18,074 nt of DNA from Patescibacteria group bacterium (GTDB lineage Bacteria > Patescibacteriota > UBA1384 > XYA2-FULL-43-10 > CAINNR01): assembly GCA_028690755.1 (NCBI GenBank), contig JAQVAO010000001.1, positions 1-18,074 on the forward strand. Direction: 5' to 3'. A program made the translations under genes and the position numbers. Within the stretch, counting starts at the first letter, position 1; every line of letters starts with the position of its first letter. Shown here one piece after another: positions 1 through 6,237 of the stretch. The notes under the pieces were generated by a model. That model was given only the letters and a program-made list of their open reading frames with translations, did no database searches and was not told the origin of the DNA.

Positions 1-1329
1 CGCGCCCATCATTGCATCTCTAGCATCACCTGTTTTTGGAAATGCCATCACCTCCCTAATAACATTTTCATGAGAAAGTATTGCCGCAATTCGATCTATG
101 CCAGGAGCAATCCCACCATGAGGAGGGGCCCCATACTCGAAAGCCTCAAGCATATGCCCATAACGTCTTAATTTTTCATCTTCGGAGACTCCGAGTAGAT
201 CGAAAATCTTATCCTGAATAGCGCGTTTATGAATCCTGATCGAGCCACCTGCGATTTCGAAACCATTCAGTACTAGATCATAGGCATAAGCTCTAACTTC
301 TTCCGGTTTACTATCAAGTTTAGTTAGATCTTCCTCTTTGGGCATTGTGAATGGGTGGTGTGAAGAAACAAGTTTCTTTTCCAATTTTGAGTATTTGAAA
401 AGTGGGGCGTCAACAATCCAAACAAATGATAACTCTTTTTTATCGCTTTTGCTCTTTCGCAAATCAGGCTTATCTGTGCCGTACTTTTCTATTGACTCCT
501 TGTAAGTTATCCGCGGGAAAGGTTTAGATTGAATTTTATTTTCTGGTGTGATAGTCTCAACCATTTTGACCATCATCTTCTCGATTAAATCCAGTATTTG
601 CTCTTGATCAACGAAACTCATCTCCAGATCCAGTTGGGTAAATTCCGGCTGCCTATCCCCTCTCTGATCTTCATCTCTAAAGCAGCGAGCAATTTGAAAA
701 TATCTCTCAAAACCAGCGACCATCAAAAGCTGCTTAAATTGTTGCGGACTTTGGGGCAAAACATAAAATTCGCCGGGGTAAAGTCTGGCTGGAACAATAT
801 ACTCTCTGGCACCCTCAGGTGTTGACTTCGTCAGATATGGTGTTTCAATTTCACAAAAATTTTCTTTGTATAAATATTCTCTGATAAATCTAATTAATTT
901 ATGCCGAACTGTAATATTTTTTACCATTCTTTCCGACCTTAAATCCAGATAGCGGTACTTTAAACGTAATTCTTCGTCGACTCCCGAGGTATCTTTATCA
1001 ATTTCAAAAGGCGGAGTTTTTGCTTCATTTAGTACTTCGATTTCAGTTGCTTCCATCTCTATATTACCGGTGGCAATATCCTTATTGACCATTTTCTCTG
1101 GACGTTTATTAATTTTTCCAGTAATAGAAACCACCCACTCTGGACGTATGTCAGTAATCTTATCATACGCGCGAGAACCGGGAATAAAAACTACTTGTAA
1201 CATGCCGGTCATATCACGAACATCCATAAATACGATTTTCCCATGGTCTCTTCTAGTGTGAATCCAACCAGAAATTAAAACCCGTTCTTCAATTTTTTCA
1301 CCTAATTCACTGATAAAATTTCTTTTCAT
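1..1329 (-). CDS. aspS: Aspartyl-tRNA synthetase, C-terminus beyond window, GAD domain absent
   Basis: Class II synthetase that charges tRNA with aspartate in the cytoplasm. I translated 443 codons from ATG at 1329. The N-terminal OB-fold anticodon domain has GWIHTRRDHGK (about residues 21-31). Motif 2 lies around FRDED (217-221) and QPEFTQLDLE, the flipping-loop-like SPQQFKQLL is upstream, HHPFT is at 324-328, and motif 3 GGIAPGIDR is at 405-413. In usual bacterial enzymes (about 590 residues) a GAD domain of over 100 residues separates YGxDKPDLR from the W-(V/I)-x-D-x-P-x-F strand; here YGTDKPDLR (283-291) and WIVDAPLF (304-311) are only 12 residues apart. The His in RRDHG resembles non-discriminating AspRS, which also charges tRNA-Asn for GatCAB (inference). 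It is the last visible gene of the pheS-pheT-aspS unit, 16 bases after pheT, with an AGGA ribosome site. Only a few C-terminal residues should be missing. Confidence 0.96.
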   Translation of the reverse strand, partial: MKRNFISELGEKIEERVLISGWIHTRRDHGKIVFMDVRDMTGMLQVVFIPGSRAYDKITDIRPEWVVSITGKINKRPEKMVNKDIATGNIEMEATEIEVLNEAKTPPFEIDKDTSGVDEELRLKYRYLDLRSERMVKNITVRHKLIRFIREYLYKENFCEIETPYLTKSTPEGAREYIVPARLYPGEFYVLPQSPQQFKQLLMVAGFERYFQIARCFRDEDQRGDRQPEFTQLDLEMSFVDQEQILDLIEKMMVKMVETITPENKIQSKPFPRITYKESIEKYGTDKPDLRKSKSDKKELSFVWIVDAPLFKYSKLEKKLVSSHHPFTMPKEEDLTKLDSKPEEVRAYAYDLVLNGFEIAGGSIRIHKRAIQDKIFDLLGVSEDEKLRRYGHMLEAFEYGAPPHGGIAPGIDRIAAILSHENVIREVMAFPKTGDARDAMMGA

Positions 1330-1345
1330 TATTCCTCGCCTTATA

Positions 1346-3604
1346 TTATGATCTAATCTTCGCATTAAATTCTTTTTCAACACCAGATATTATCTTTTCA
1401 ACCTGACTATCAGCTTCCTTATCAGTCAGTGTATTTTTAAACGATTGTAAAAATAGATGGAAAGCCATACTTTTTTTATTTTTGCCAAATTTATCAGAAC
1501 AGAACTCATCGAACAGCTCCACCCTGTTAACAAGACCAGACAGTCGATAAATTGCTTTGCTGACTGACCCAGCATTAATGCTTTTATCAAAAAGGAACGC
1601 TAAATCTCGGGTAACCGCGGGATACTTAGAAACGCCACGGTAGCATATCTCTTTCGAATAATTTGCCAATTTGATATCTTGGTCAAATTTGTTAGCACTT
1701 AAAAAACCAGAAATGTTAATTTCAGCGGCAAAAAGTGTTGGTCTTTTAATTTTGTATATATACAGATCATCACGACTAAAATTTGTAACTTTTGCATATT
1801 TCTTATCTATCCTAAACTCATCCAGAAATTTATTTAAAAACATAATAAATTGGTCATAATTTTTTTCTGAAGAGACAAAAGAAAATACTACCTGTTCTTT
1901 TGTTTTAAAAAAAGTGTGACCAATTTCGTATAATTTTACATCATCGAAAGCCGAATTCTTGGAAATGTTTCCTAGCAAGCTAGGAATTATTGAATCTCTG
2001 AGATAGCGATTTTCTGGTTGAAGTGGATTTTCAACTTTAAGAAATTGCGACTGACTAGTAAATTGTGATGAAACTATTTTTTCTGACAAGAACGGATAAT
2101 TTATTGATTCGCTATAACCATGAAGAATCATGAAATCTTTTATTTTTTCCTGAAAATAAAAACTTGATTTTTTAGGTGGATTAATTTTCTCCAATTTGCA
2201 TCTGGAAACTTTTTCGTAACCAAACAGTCTCCCAACCTCTTCGGCAATATCTTGCCAAATCGTAATATCATGACGCCAAAAAGGGACAGCTATTCTGCCT
2301 GACTCTATCTCAAATCCTAGCAATTTTAAATAATAATTTATTTTATCATTACTAATTTTTATACCTAACATATCTCTAATTTTGTCATAATTCGCAATTA
2401 CAAAATTTTTCTCAGGAACATCACCACTAGAGACAATTCCGGATAATATTCTGCCACCAGCAACCTGAGTAATTAAATTCGCGGCCTTATTTATTGCATA
2501 CTCGATTCCACCAGAGTCTATGCCTCTTTCAAAACGGTAGCTGGCTTCAGTTTTTAAATTAAGGTATTTTGATGTTTCACGGATATTTTTTGAATTAAAC
2601 TGAGCCGCCTCAAGAACTACTGCATCTGTGCTCTCATCGACTTCAGAATTTTCACCACCCACAATTCCCGCGATTGCAATTGGTTTTTCAGAATCAGCGA
2701 TAACAAGAGATTTGTTATTTAAATTTCTTAATTCGCCATCCAAGGTAATAATTTCTTCATTATTTTTTGCTGTTCTAACAATAATTTTTTTGTCTTTGAT
2801 TTTTTTATAATCAAATGCGTGCATTGGATACCCAAGATCCAAGAGTATAAAATTAGTAATATCTACAACATTATTGATTGGTTTAGCACCGCAGGCGATT
2901 AGTCTCTCCTGCAGCCATTTTGGAGAAGGACCAATTTTAACCCCTTCGATCAAACGAGCGTAATATTGCGGGCAAAGACTAACATCTCCCACCTTCAGTG
3001 ACAACTTATCAAAAGCACTATTTGAATCAGTTTTTGACAATTTCACAGGTTGTTTGGTCAATCTGGTTTTTTCATAAGCACAGATCTCTCTGGAAACTCC
3101 CAGATGCGATAAACAATCACCGCGATTGGCCGAAACACTTAAATCAAATACTGTGTCACAGGCGATATAACTGTTAACCCTTTCCCCGGGAATCCATTCA
3201 TCGGAAAGTATTTTTATACCAGAATGATCATCACCCAGTCCGAGCTCCTTTTCTGAACAAAGCATTCCGAATGATCTTTCGCCACGGATAACCGCTTCTT
3301 TTAAAATTTCTCCTTGGATTTTTGCCCCGGGTAAAGCAAGAGGTACGATTTGTTTTGTTTCAATATTGTTGGCGCCACACACTACCTTCACTTCCCGATC
3401 CCCGACTGACAGAGTAACGAGTTTCAATTTATCTGCATTAGGGTGCTTGTATATATCTTTAATTTTTGCAACAACAACTTTATCATCAATTGAAGTTTCA
3501 ACGGCTTCTACTTCGAGCCCGGAATTAATAAAAATTTCTTCCAGACGTTTGTTGGAGATTTTTTTATCAATATAATCTTCTAGCCAACTTTTTAGTATTT
3601 TCAT
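1346..3604 (-). CDS. pheT: Phenylalanyl-tRNA synthetase beta subunit
   Basis: Beta chain of the (alpha-beta)2 PheRS, which binds tRNA-Phe and carries the editing site for mischarged Tyr. It is 752 residues, slightly shorter than the usual 780-810. In order it has an N-terminal B1 segment, an EMAP-like OB tRNA-binding domain (about 40-150, with HPNADKL and VCGANN), the B3/B4 editing region (about 205-380, with the GYPMHAFDYKK segment), a B5 helical domain (about 400-475), the inactive class II core-like region, and a C-terminal ferredoxin-like anticodon-binding domain (about 660-752, starting near KYPAVTRDLAFLFD). Its ATG directly follows the pheS stop with no spacer, so translation is probably coupled and subunit ratio kept equal. 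aspS follows after 16 bases. No truncation of the accessory domains is visible, unlike its partner PheS. Confidence 0.98.
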   Translation of the reverse strand: MKILKSWLEDYIDKKISNKRLEEIFINSGLEVEAVETSIDDKVVVAKIKDIYKHPNADKLKLVTLSVGDREVKVVCGANNIETKQIVPLALPGAKIQGEILKEAVIRGERSFGMLCSEKELGLGDDHSGIKILSDEWIPGERVNSYIACDTVFDLSVSANRGDCLSHLGVSREICAYEKTRLTKQPVKLSKTDSNSAFDKLSLKVGDVSLCPQYYARLIEGVKIGPSPKWLQERLIACGAKPINNVVDITNFILLDLGYPMHAFDYKKIKDKKIIVRTAKNNEEIITLDGELRNLNNKSLVIADSEKPIAIAGIVGGENSEVDESTDAVVLEAAQFNSKNIRETSKYLNLKTEASYRFERGIDSGGIEYAINKAANLITQVAGGRILSGIVSSGDVPEKNFVIANYDKIRDMLGIKISNDKINYYLKLLGFEIESGRIAVPFWRHDITIWQDIAEEVGRLFGYEKVSRCKLEKINPPKKSSFYFQEKIKDFMILHGYSESINYPFLSEKIVSSQFTSQSQFLKVENPLQPENRYLRDSIIPSLLGNISKNSAFDDVKLYEIGHTFFKTKEQVVFSFVSSEKNYDQFIMFLNKFLDEFRIDKKYAKVTNFSRDDLYIYKIKRPTLFAAEINISGFLSANKFDQDIKLANYSKEICYRGVSKYPAVTRDLAFLFDKSINAGSVSKAIYRLSGLVNRVELFDEFCSDKFGKNKKSMAFHLFLQSFKNTLTDKEADSQVEKIISGVEKEFNAKIRS

Positions 3605-4288
3605 TTAAAATTGCTTTAAAAATCTTAAATCACCAGAACGTAGTAACCTAATATCTTCAACGCCATACTTAAGCATTACCAATCGATCAACCCCCATACC
3701 AAAGGCAAAACCACTATATTTTTCTGGATCCAAGCCCATATTTTTAATAACCTTCGGATGAACCATCCCCGCTCCCAAAAGCTCGAGCCATTTTCCATTG
3801 TACTTAGCACTAACTTCAAAACCTGGCTCAACAAAAGGGAAGAAACTGGGATTAAATCTGACTTCAGTTTTATCTCCGTACATTTTTTTAAAAAAAGTCT
3901 CTAAAGTCCAGAACAGATGCCCAACCTTAATATCCTTGTCAACACAGAGACCTTCCAACTGATAAATCGCAACCTCATGCTTATAATCCGTCGCCTCGTT
4001 TCTATAAACTTGACCAGGGGACAAGACTCTGAAAGGCGGCTTATGGGTTTTACCGTAACGAACTTGAGCATTTGATGTTTGCGTTCTAAGCACTCGACCA
4101 TCTGTAAGCCAGAATGTATCTTGCATGTCCCTTGCTGGGTGGTCGCTAGGCATGTTCAAAGCATCAAAATTATAAAATTCACTATCAACCTCAGGCCCCT
4201 CAAAAATATCAAAACCCAACGGTTCAAATATCTTAATTGTTTCTCTGATTATTTGCGTTATTGGATGTAAACTTCCTTTAACTTCCAT
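3605..4288 (-). CDS. pheS: Phenylalanyl-tRNA synthetase alpha subunit, N-terminal coiled coil absent
   Basis: Catalytic chain of PheRS, which forms Phe-AMP and transfers Phe to tRNA-Phe. The class II core is complete: a motif 1 region with GFDIFEGPEVD (25-35), motif 2 with VYRNEATDYKHE (94-105), and motif 3 GFAFGMGVDRLVML near the C-terminus. Length is 227 residues against about 325-350 for the family, because the N-terminal antiparallel coiled coil (roughly 90-100 residues that contact tRNA) is missing. I chose ATG 4288: an AGGAG sits 7-8 bases upstream, and the protein then opens with MEVKGSLHPIT, matching the usual GxxHP start of the core. A longer in-frame start at 4327 has no supporting site and adds unrelated residues. 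The upstream sequence codes for another protein in another frame, so there is no room for a lost coiled coil. The usual F-H-Q-(V/L)-E-G appears as IYQLEG (His to Tyr). It overlaps the membrane gene by 11 bases and abuts pheT. Confidence 0.96.
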   Translation of the reverse strand: MEVKGSLHPITQIIRETIKIFEPLGFDIFEGPEVDSEFYNFDALNMPSDHPARDMQDTFWLTDGRVLRTQTSNAQVRYGKTHKPPFRVLSPGQVYRNEATDYKHEVAIYQLEGLCVDKDIKVGHLFWTLETFFKKMYGDKTEVRFNPSFFPFVEPGFEVSAKYNGKWLELLGAGMVHPKVIKNMGLDPEKYSGFAFGMGVDRLVMLKYGVEDIRLLRSGDLRFLKQF

Positions 4289-4673
4289 GAGTTTTGCTCC
4301 TACTAATACCTCGAATATACATTTCAACCATTACTATAGCAATGGTAAGCGGTACACTAACCCATAAATCCAGCACTTTAAGTCCCTTAAGAGCTAAAAG
4401 CAGAGTAGCGATTACGGCTAATAAAAACGACTGCCTTATGCTCTCGCCGAAGTTTCTTAAAAAAACATTTTCTTCTGTAAATCGTGATTTCACAAACAGT
4501 AATAAAAAAGAAAATATGCCGGTAAGTGAAATCAAAAGTGATATATAAAAAGTTATAAATACTGAGCTCTCAGAGGTAAAGGGATTGTAATTTACAATTG
4601 TTAATAACAAGCTTGCTAGCGCAAACAAAGAAACCGACGTAAGAAAAAATATTTTCGCTTTTGTCTTTGCCAT
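4278..4673 (-). CDS. Small four-helix membrane protein upstream of pheS, function unknown
   Basis: I do not recognise a characterised family. The product is 131 residues with a short basic N-terminus (MAKTKAK), then hydrophobic helices at about 8-27, 38-61, 82-100 and 102-120. A charged loop (about 62-80, SRFTEENVFLRNFGESIRQ) separates helices 2 and 3, and the C-tail (RGISRSKTHGS) is basic. Helix 4 carries an internal Glu (VMVEMYI). The positive termini suggest both ends face the cytoplasm (inference). It is the first gene after a strong promoter whose -10 box ends 9 bases before the ATG, so the mRNA is predicted to be nearly leaderless, with no Shine-Dalgarno. Its 3' end overlaps pheS by 11 bases, so the two are probably translationally coupled. 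Nothing ties it to aminoacylation apart from this linkage. Confidence 0.85.
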   Translation of the reverse strand: MAKTKAKIFFLTSVSLFALASLLLTIVNYNPFTSESSVFITFYISLLISLTGIFSFLLLFVKSRFTEENVFLRNFGESIRQSFLLAVIATLLLALKGLKVLDLWVSVPLTIAIVMVEMYIRGISRSKTHGS

Positions 4674-4687
4674 TATGAGCTCATAAT
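4672..4687. promoter_or_regulatory. 16-bp perfect palindrome over -10 box, TSS and start codon; candidate operator
   Basis: ATTATGAGCTCATAAT is an exact 16-bp inverted repeat centred between 4679 and 4680. It covers five of the six bases of the minus-strand -10 box, the predicted transcription start and the first two bases of the membrane gene's ATG. A dimeric repressor bound here would block the membrane-pheS-pheT-aspS promoter. Chance expectation for a 16-bp perfect palindrome is about 0.3 per 18 kb, so placement rather than existence makes it notable. Confidence 0.4.
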
Positions 4688-4711
4688 AGCAGTTTTTAAC
4701 CGATATGTGAA
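4683..4711 (-). promoter_or_regulatory. Sigma-70-type promoter of the membrane protein-pheS-pheT-aspS unit
   Basis: On the minus strand, TTCACA (4711-4706), a 17-base spacer, then TATTAT (4688-4683); each box matches consensus at 5 of 6 positions. Predicted start of transcription is about 4677-4675, only 2-4 bases before the ATG at 4673, so the message would be nearly leaderless. It is back-to-back with the plus-strand promoter, and the two -35 boxes are 16 bases apart. Confidence 0.75.
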
Positions 4712-4727
4712 TGATTTATTTACCCAA

Positions 4728-4756
4728 TTGACAAAATAAATTTTTTGTATTATAAT
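4728..4756 (+). promoter_or_regulatory. Perfect consensus sigma-70 promoter of the plus-strand small gene
   Basis: TTGACA (4728-4733), exactly 17 bases, then TATAAT (4751-4756): a 12 of 12 match with ideal spacing. Predicted transcription start is about 4762-4764, giving a leader of roughly 30 bases before the UUG start at 4793. It is divergent from the pheS-side promoter. Confidence 0.88.
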
Positions 4757-4776
4757 AATCTAGATCATAGAAACTT

Positions 4777-4807
4777 GAGGAGAGTGAGCTCTTTGGCAAA
4801 CAAGAGC
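4777..4807 (+). promoter_or_regulatory. Shine-Dalgarno and start-codon hairpin of the plus-strand small gene
   Basis: GAGGAG (4777-4782) lies 10 bases before TTG 4793. GCTCTTTG (4788-4795) can pair with CAAGAGC (4801-4807) around a GCAAA loop, giving seven base pairs with one bulged T. The UUG start codon would sit inside this stem while the Shine-Dalgarno stays free. This may damp or regulate initiation; it could also simply be part of the coding sequence. Confidence 0.45.
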
Positions 4808-5098
4808 AAACAGCGGGCTACTGTGTTCAGTTCGTACTGGAATGGTGGTATTGAAGTCATCGTTTCGCCACCCAGAAACGTATCGCAAGCCCTAACGGCA
4901 GCAGCGAAACGAGCAAACAAGGATCGAGGGTGTTCTGTGTCCTATTCGATCCTTTCCCAGCCAGGTGTGTCGAGGATAGAGTGGGGTGATATATTACCTA
5001 CGAAATCCGAAATGGCAAGGACTGGTCAGCCACCCAAACCACTACCTGAACAAAAAACGGTAACAAAAAAACCGAAACAAACCTCCTTCGACATCTGA
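4793..5098 (+). CDS. Small basic protein of unknown function, isolated plus-strand gene
   Basis: Not recognised. It is 101 residues from TTG 4793, the start chosen because a GAGGAG site is 10 bases upstream and because the frame further upstream runs into the -10 box. The first half looks folded: a strand-like GGIEVIVSPP, a helix-like stretch (about residues 30-45, VSQALTAAAKRANKDR), then a strand-like CSVSYSIL. The last third is Pro/Lys-rich and probably disordered (PPKPLPEQK, TKKPKQ). Net charge is about +9, with no membrane segment or signal peptide, so a cytoplasmic nucleic-acid contact is conceivable but unproven. GC is about 48% by hand count, against roughly 25-42% in neighbouring samples. 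It has its own consensus promoter and terminator and is the only gene on this strand. A structured non-coding RNA of about 365 bases is an alternative, but I saw no tmRNA, RNase P or SRP signatures. Confidence 0.68.
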   Translation: MANKSKQRATVFSSYWNGGIEVIVSPPRNVSQALTAAAKRANKDRGCSVSYSILSQPGVSRIEWGDILPTKSEMARTGQPPKPLPEQKTVTKKPKQTSFDI

Positions 5099-5104
5099 GC
5101 GTTC

Positions 5105-5128
5105 GCGCCTAGCGGGCGCCTTTTTTTT
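5105..5128 (+). terminator. Intrinsic terminator of the plus-strand small gene
   Basis: GCGCC (5105-5109) pairs with GGCGC (5115-5119) around TAGCG, followed after one base by eight T (5121-5128), seven bases after the TGA stop. The hairpin overlaps the last codons and stop of rbfA on the other strand. Read on the minus strand it has no T-run after the stem, so it should act only on plus-strand transcripts. Confidence 0.75.
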
Positions 5129-5432
5129 CCATTAGTTCTTCAATCCTCTCAATATCAGCTTTCATATCGTCTTTTAATAAAATTAATTTAGGTAGCCGCC
5201 TAATCTTAATTTTTTTAGACATTACCTTCCAGTACCTCCAGGAATTAGAAATTACGGCTTTATACACAGATTCTCGTTCTGATGCGACCGAAAAAAATAT
5301 TTTTGCCTGTGATAAATCAGCCGACGTATTGATAAAATTAATTGAAATAATCTCATCTAGAAAATCTGCGTGGACAAGCTCTGTAAGCTGCTCTTTAATT
5401 AGCTCATTTACTCGTTCTATGCGATAGGACAT
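5109..5432 (-). CDS. rbfA: Ribosome-binding factor A
   Basis: Late 30S maturation factor that helps process and fold the 16S 5' region. It is 107 residues and matches the single-domain KH-like RbfA fold: the N-terminal RIERVNELIKEQLTELV helix, the central NTSADLSQAKIFFSV strand region (family pattern V.vs.DL..AkVyvs), and the RRLPKLILLKDD strand. The charged C-terminal helix (DIERIEELMEKKGAR) is short compared with the 120-133-residue family. It is the last gene of the ribosomal protein run, 17 bases after rpsI; in many bacteria rbfA instead follows infB. No clear Shine-Dalgarno precedes the ATG. Its stop codon lies within the terminator hairpin of the convergent gene. Confidence 0.9.
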   Translation of the reverse strand: MSYRIERVNELIKEQLTELVHADFLDEIISINFINTSADLSQAKIFFSVASERESVYKAVISNSWRYWKVMSKKIKIRRLPKLILLKDDMKADIERIEELMEKKGAR

Positions 5433-5449
5433 AAAATTATATTAACAGT

Positions 5450-5836
5450 TTAACGCTTAGACCATTGAGGAGCACGTCTAGCTTTTTTCAATCCCGGCTT
5501 TTTCCTTTCAACCTCTCTCGGGTCACGAGTTAGATACCCAGCTTTCTTCAAAGTTGGGCGATATTCAGCATTAGAAACAATTAGAGCCCGGGCAATACCA
5601 TGACGTATAGCATCACTTTGGCCAGTTGTACCACCACCAATTATAGTAATTGAGATATCGTAAGAACCAAGTTTACCAACTAATTTCAGCGGGGAAACTG
5701 CATTATCACGTAAATTAGATTCTTTCCCGTTTATTGTAATTTTTCCACTTCCAGGGTAAAGTCGAACCCTGGCAACAGCAGTTTTTCTTCTGCCGGTGCC
5801 ATAAAAGTATTTCGTTTTATTTGCTGATTCTGTCAT
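5450..5836 (-). CDS. rpsI: 30S ribosomal protein S9 (uS9)
   Basis: Small-subunit head protein whose C-terminal tail reaches the P-site tRNA. It is 128 residues and full length. It has the family's [19 protein letters not shown] start, the [19 protein letters not shown] segment (normally GGG.sgQA.[10 protein letters not shown]), and the conserved tail [12 protein letters not shown] ending in Lys-Arg. The AAGGAG ribosome site lies in the last codons of rplM, one base before this ATG, so the L13/S9 pair is probably coupled as in most bacteria. Confidence 0.98.
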   Translation of the reverse strand: MTESANKTKYFYGTGRRKTAVARVRLYPGSGKITINGKESNLRDNAVSPLKLVGKLGSYDISITIIGGGTTGQSDAIRHGIARALIVSNAEYRPTLKKAGYLTRDPREVERKKPGLKKARRAPQWSKR

Positions 5837-5837
5837 A

Positions 5838-6236
5838 TTACTCCTTGATTGGTGTCAAATTCTTTACCGGAAGATTATGTTCGGCAGTTTTAAATATTTT
5901 TAAATTTTTTAAAAATTCTTTTTGTAGTTTGTTTTTTGGCAACATACCTTTAACTGCAAATTTGATTATATTCTCGGGCTTGTTTTCTTTTAATTCTGAG
6001 AACATCTTGGTTTTCAAACCACCATGATAACCGCTGTAATGATAGTATTGCTTTGATGTTTCCTTGCTCGAAGATAGATTAACTTTATTAGCATTAACAA
6101 CAACAACGACATTGCCTGGTAATACATTAGGCATAAACAATGGAGAATTTTTTCCACGTAGTATATTGGCAATTCGAGTTGCTATCCTGCCCAACGGCAT
6201 TGCTCCGGCATCAATAATGAAATATTTCTTATCCAT
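5838..6236 (-). CDS. rplM: 50S ribosomal protein L13 (uL13)
   Basis: Early-assembling large-subunit protein. It is 132 residues, slightly shorter than the usual 140-150 because the N-terminal extension is trimmed. The core motifs are present: [53 protein letters not shown] and VKGMLPKN. I chose ATG 6236 because an AGGGG site precedes it by 6 bases and it gives the family's normal N-terminus; the frame stays open upstream but those residues are shadow sequence of rplQ. It starts one base after the rplQ stop and ends one base before rpsI. Confidence 0.97.
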   Translation of the reverse strand: MDKKYFIIDAGAMPLGRIATRIANILRGKNSPLFMPNVLPGNVVVVVNANKVNLSSSKETSKQYYHYSGYHGGLKTKMFSELKENKPENIIKFAVKGMLPKNKLQKEFLKNLKIFKTAEHNLPVKNLTPIKE

Positions 6237-6237
6237 T

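Noticed and set aside
4289-4327. Extending pheS upstream to 4327
   Set aside because: The extra 13 residues do not resemble PheS, lie within the membrane gene's coding sequence and have no ribosome site, unlike ATG 4288.
5051-5074. CGGT/ACCG pairing followed by six T on the minus strand as rbfA terminator
   Set aside because: Only a 4-bp stem with a 9-base loop inside the plus gene's tail; too weak to call.
4762-5128. Plus-strand transcript as tmRNA or RNase P RNA
   Set aside because: The length fits, but the tRNA-like end with a T-psi-C loop and CCA of tmRNA and the conserved GAGGAAAGUC/ACAGAA segments of RNase P RNA are absent, while a 101-codon frame with a ribosome site is present.
5436-5441. 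TATAAT on the minus strand just before rbfA
   Set aside because: It ends only 3 bases before the ATG, so transcription would start inside the gene, and no good -35 lies 17 bases upstream (TGGTCT).
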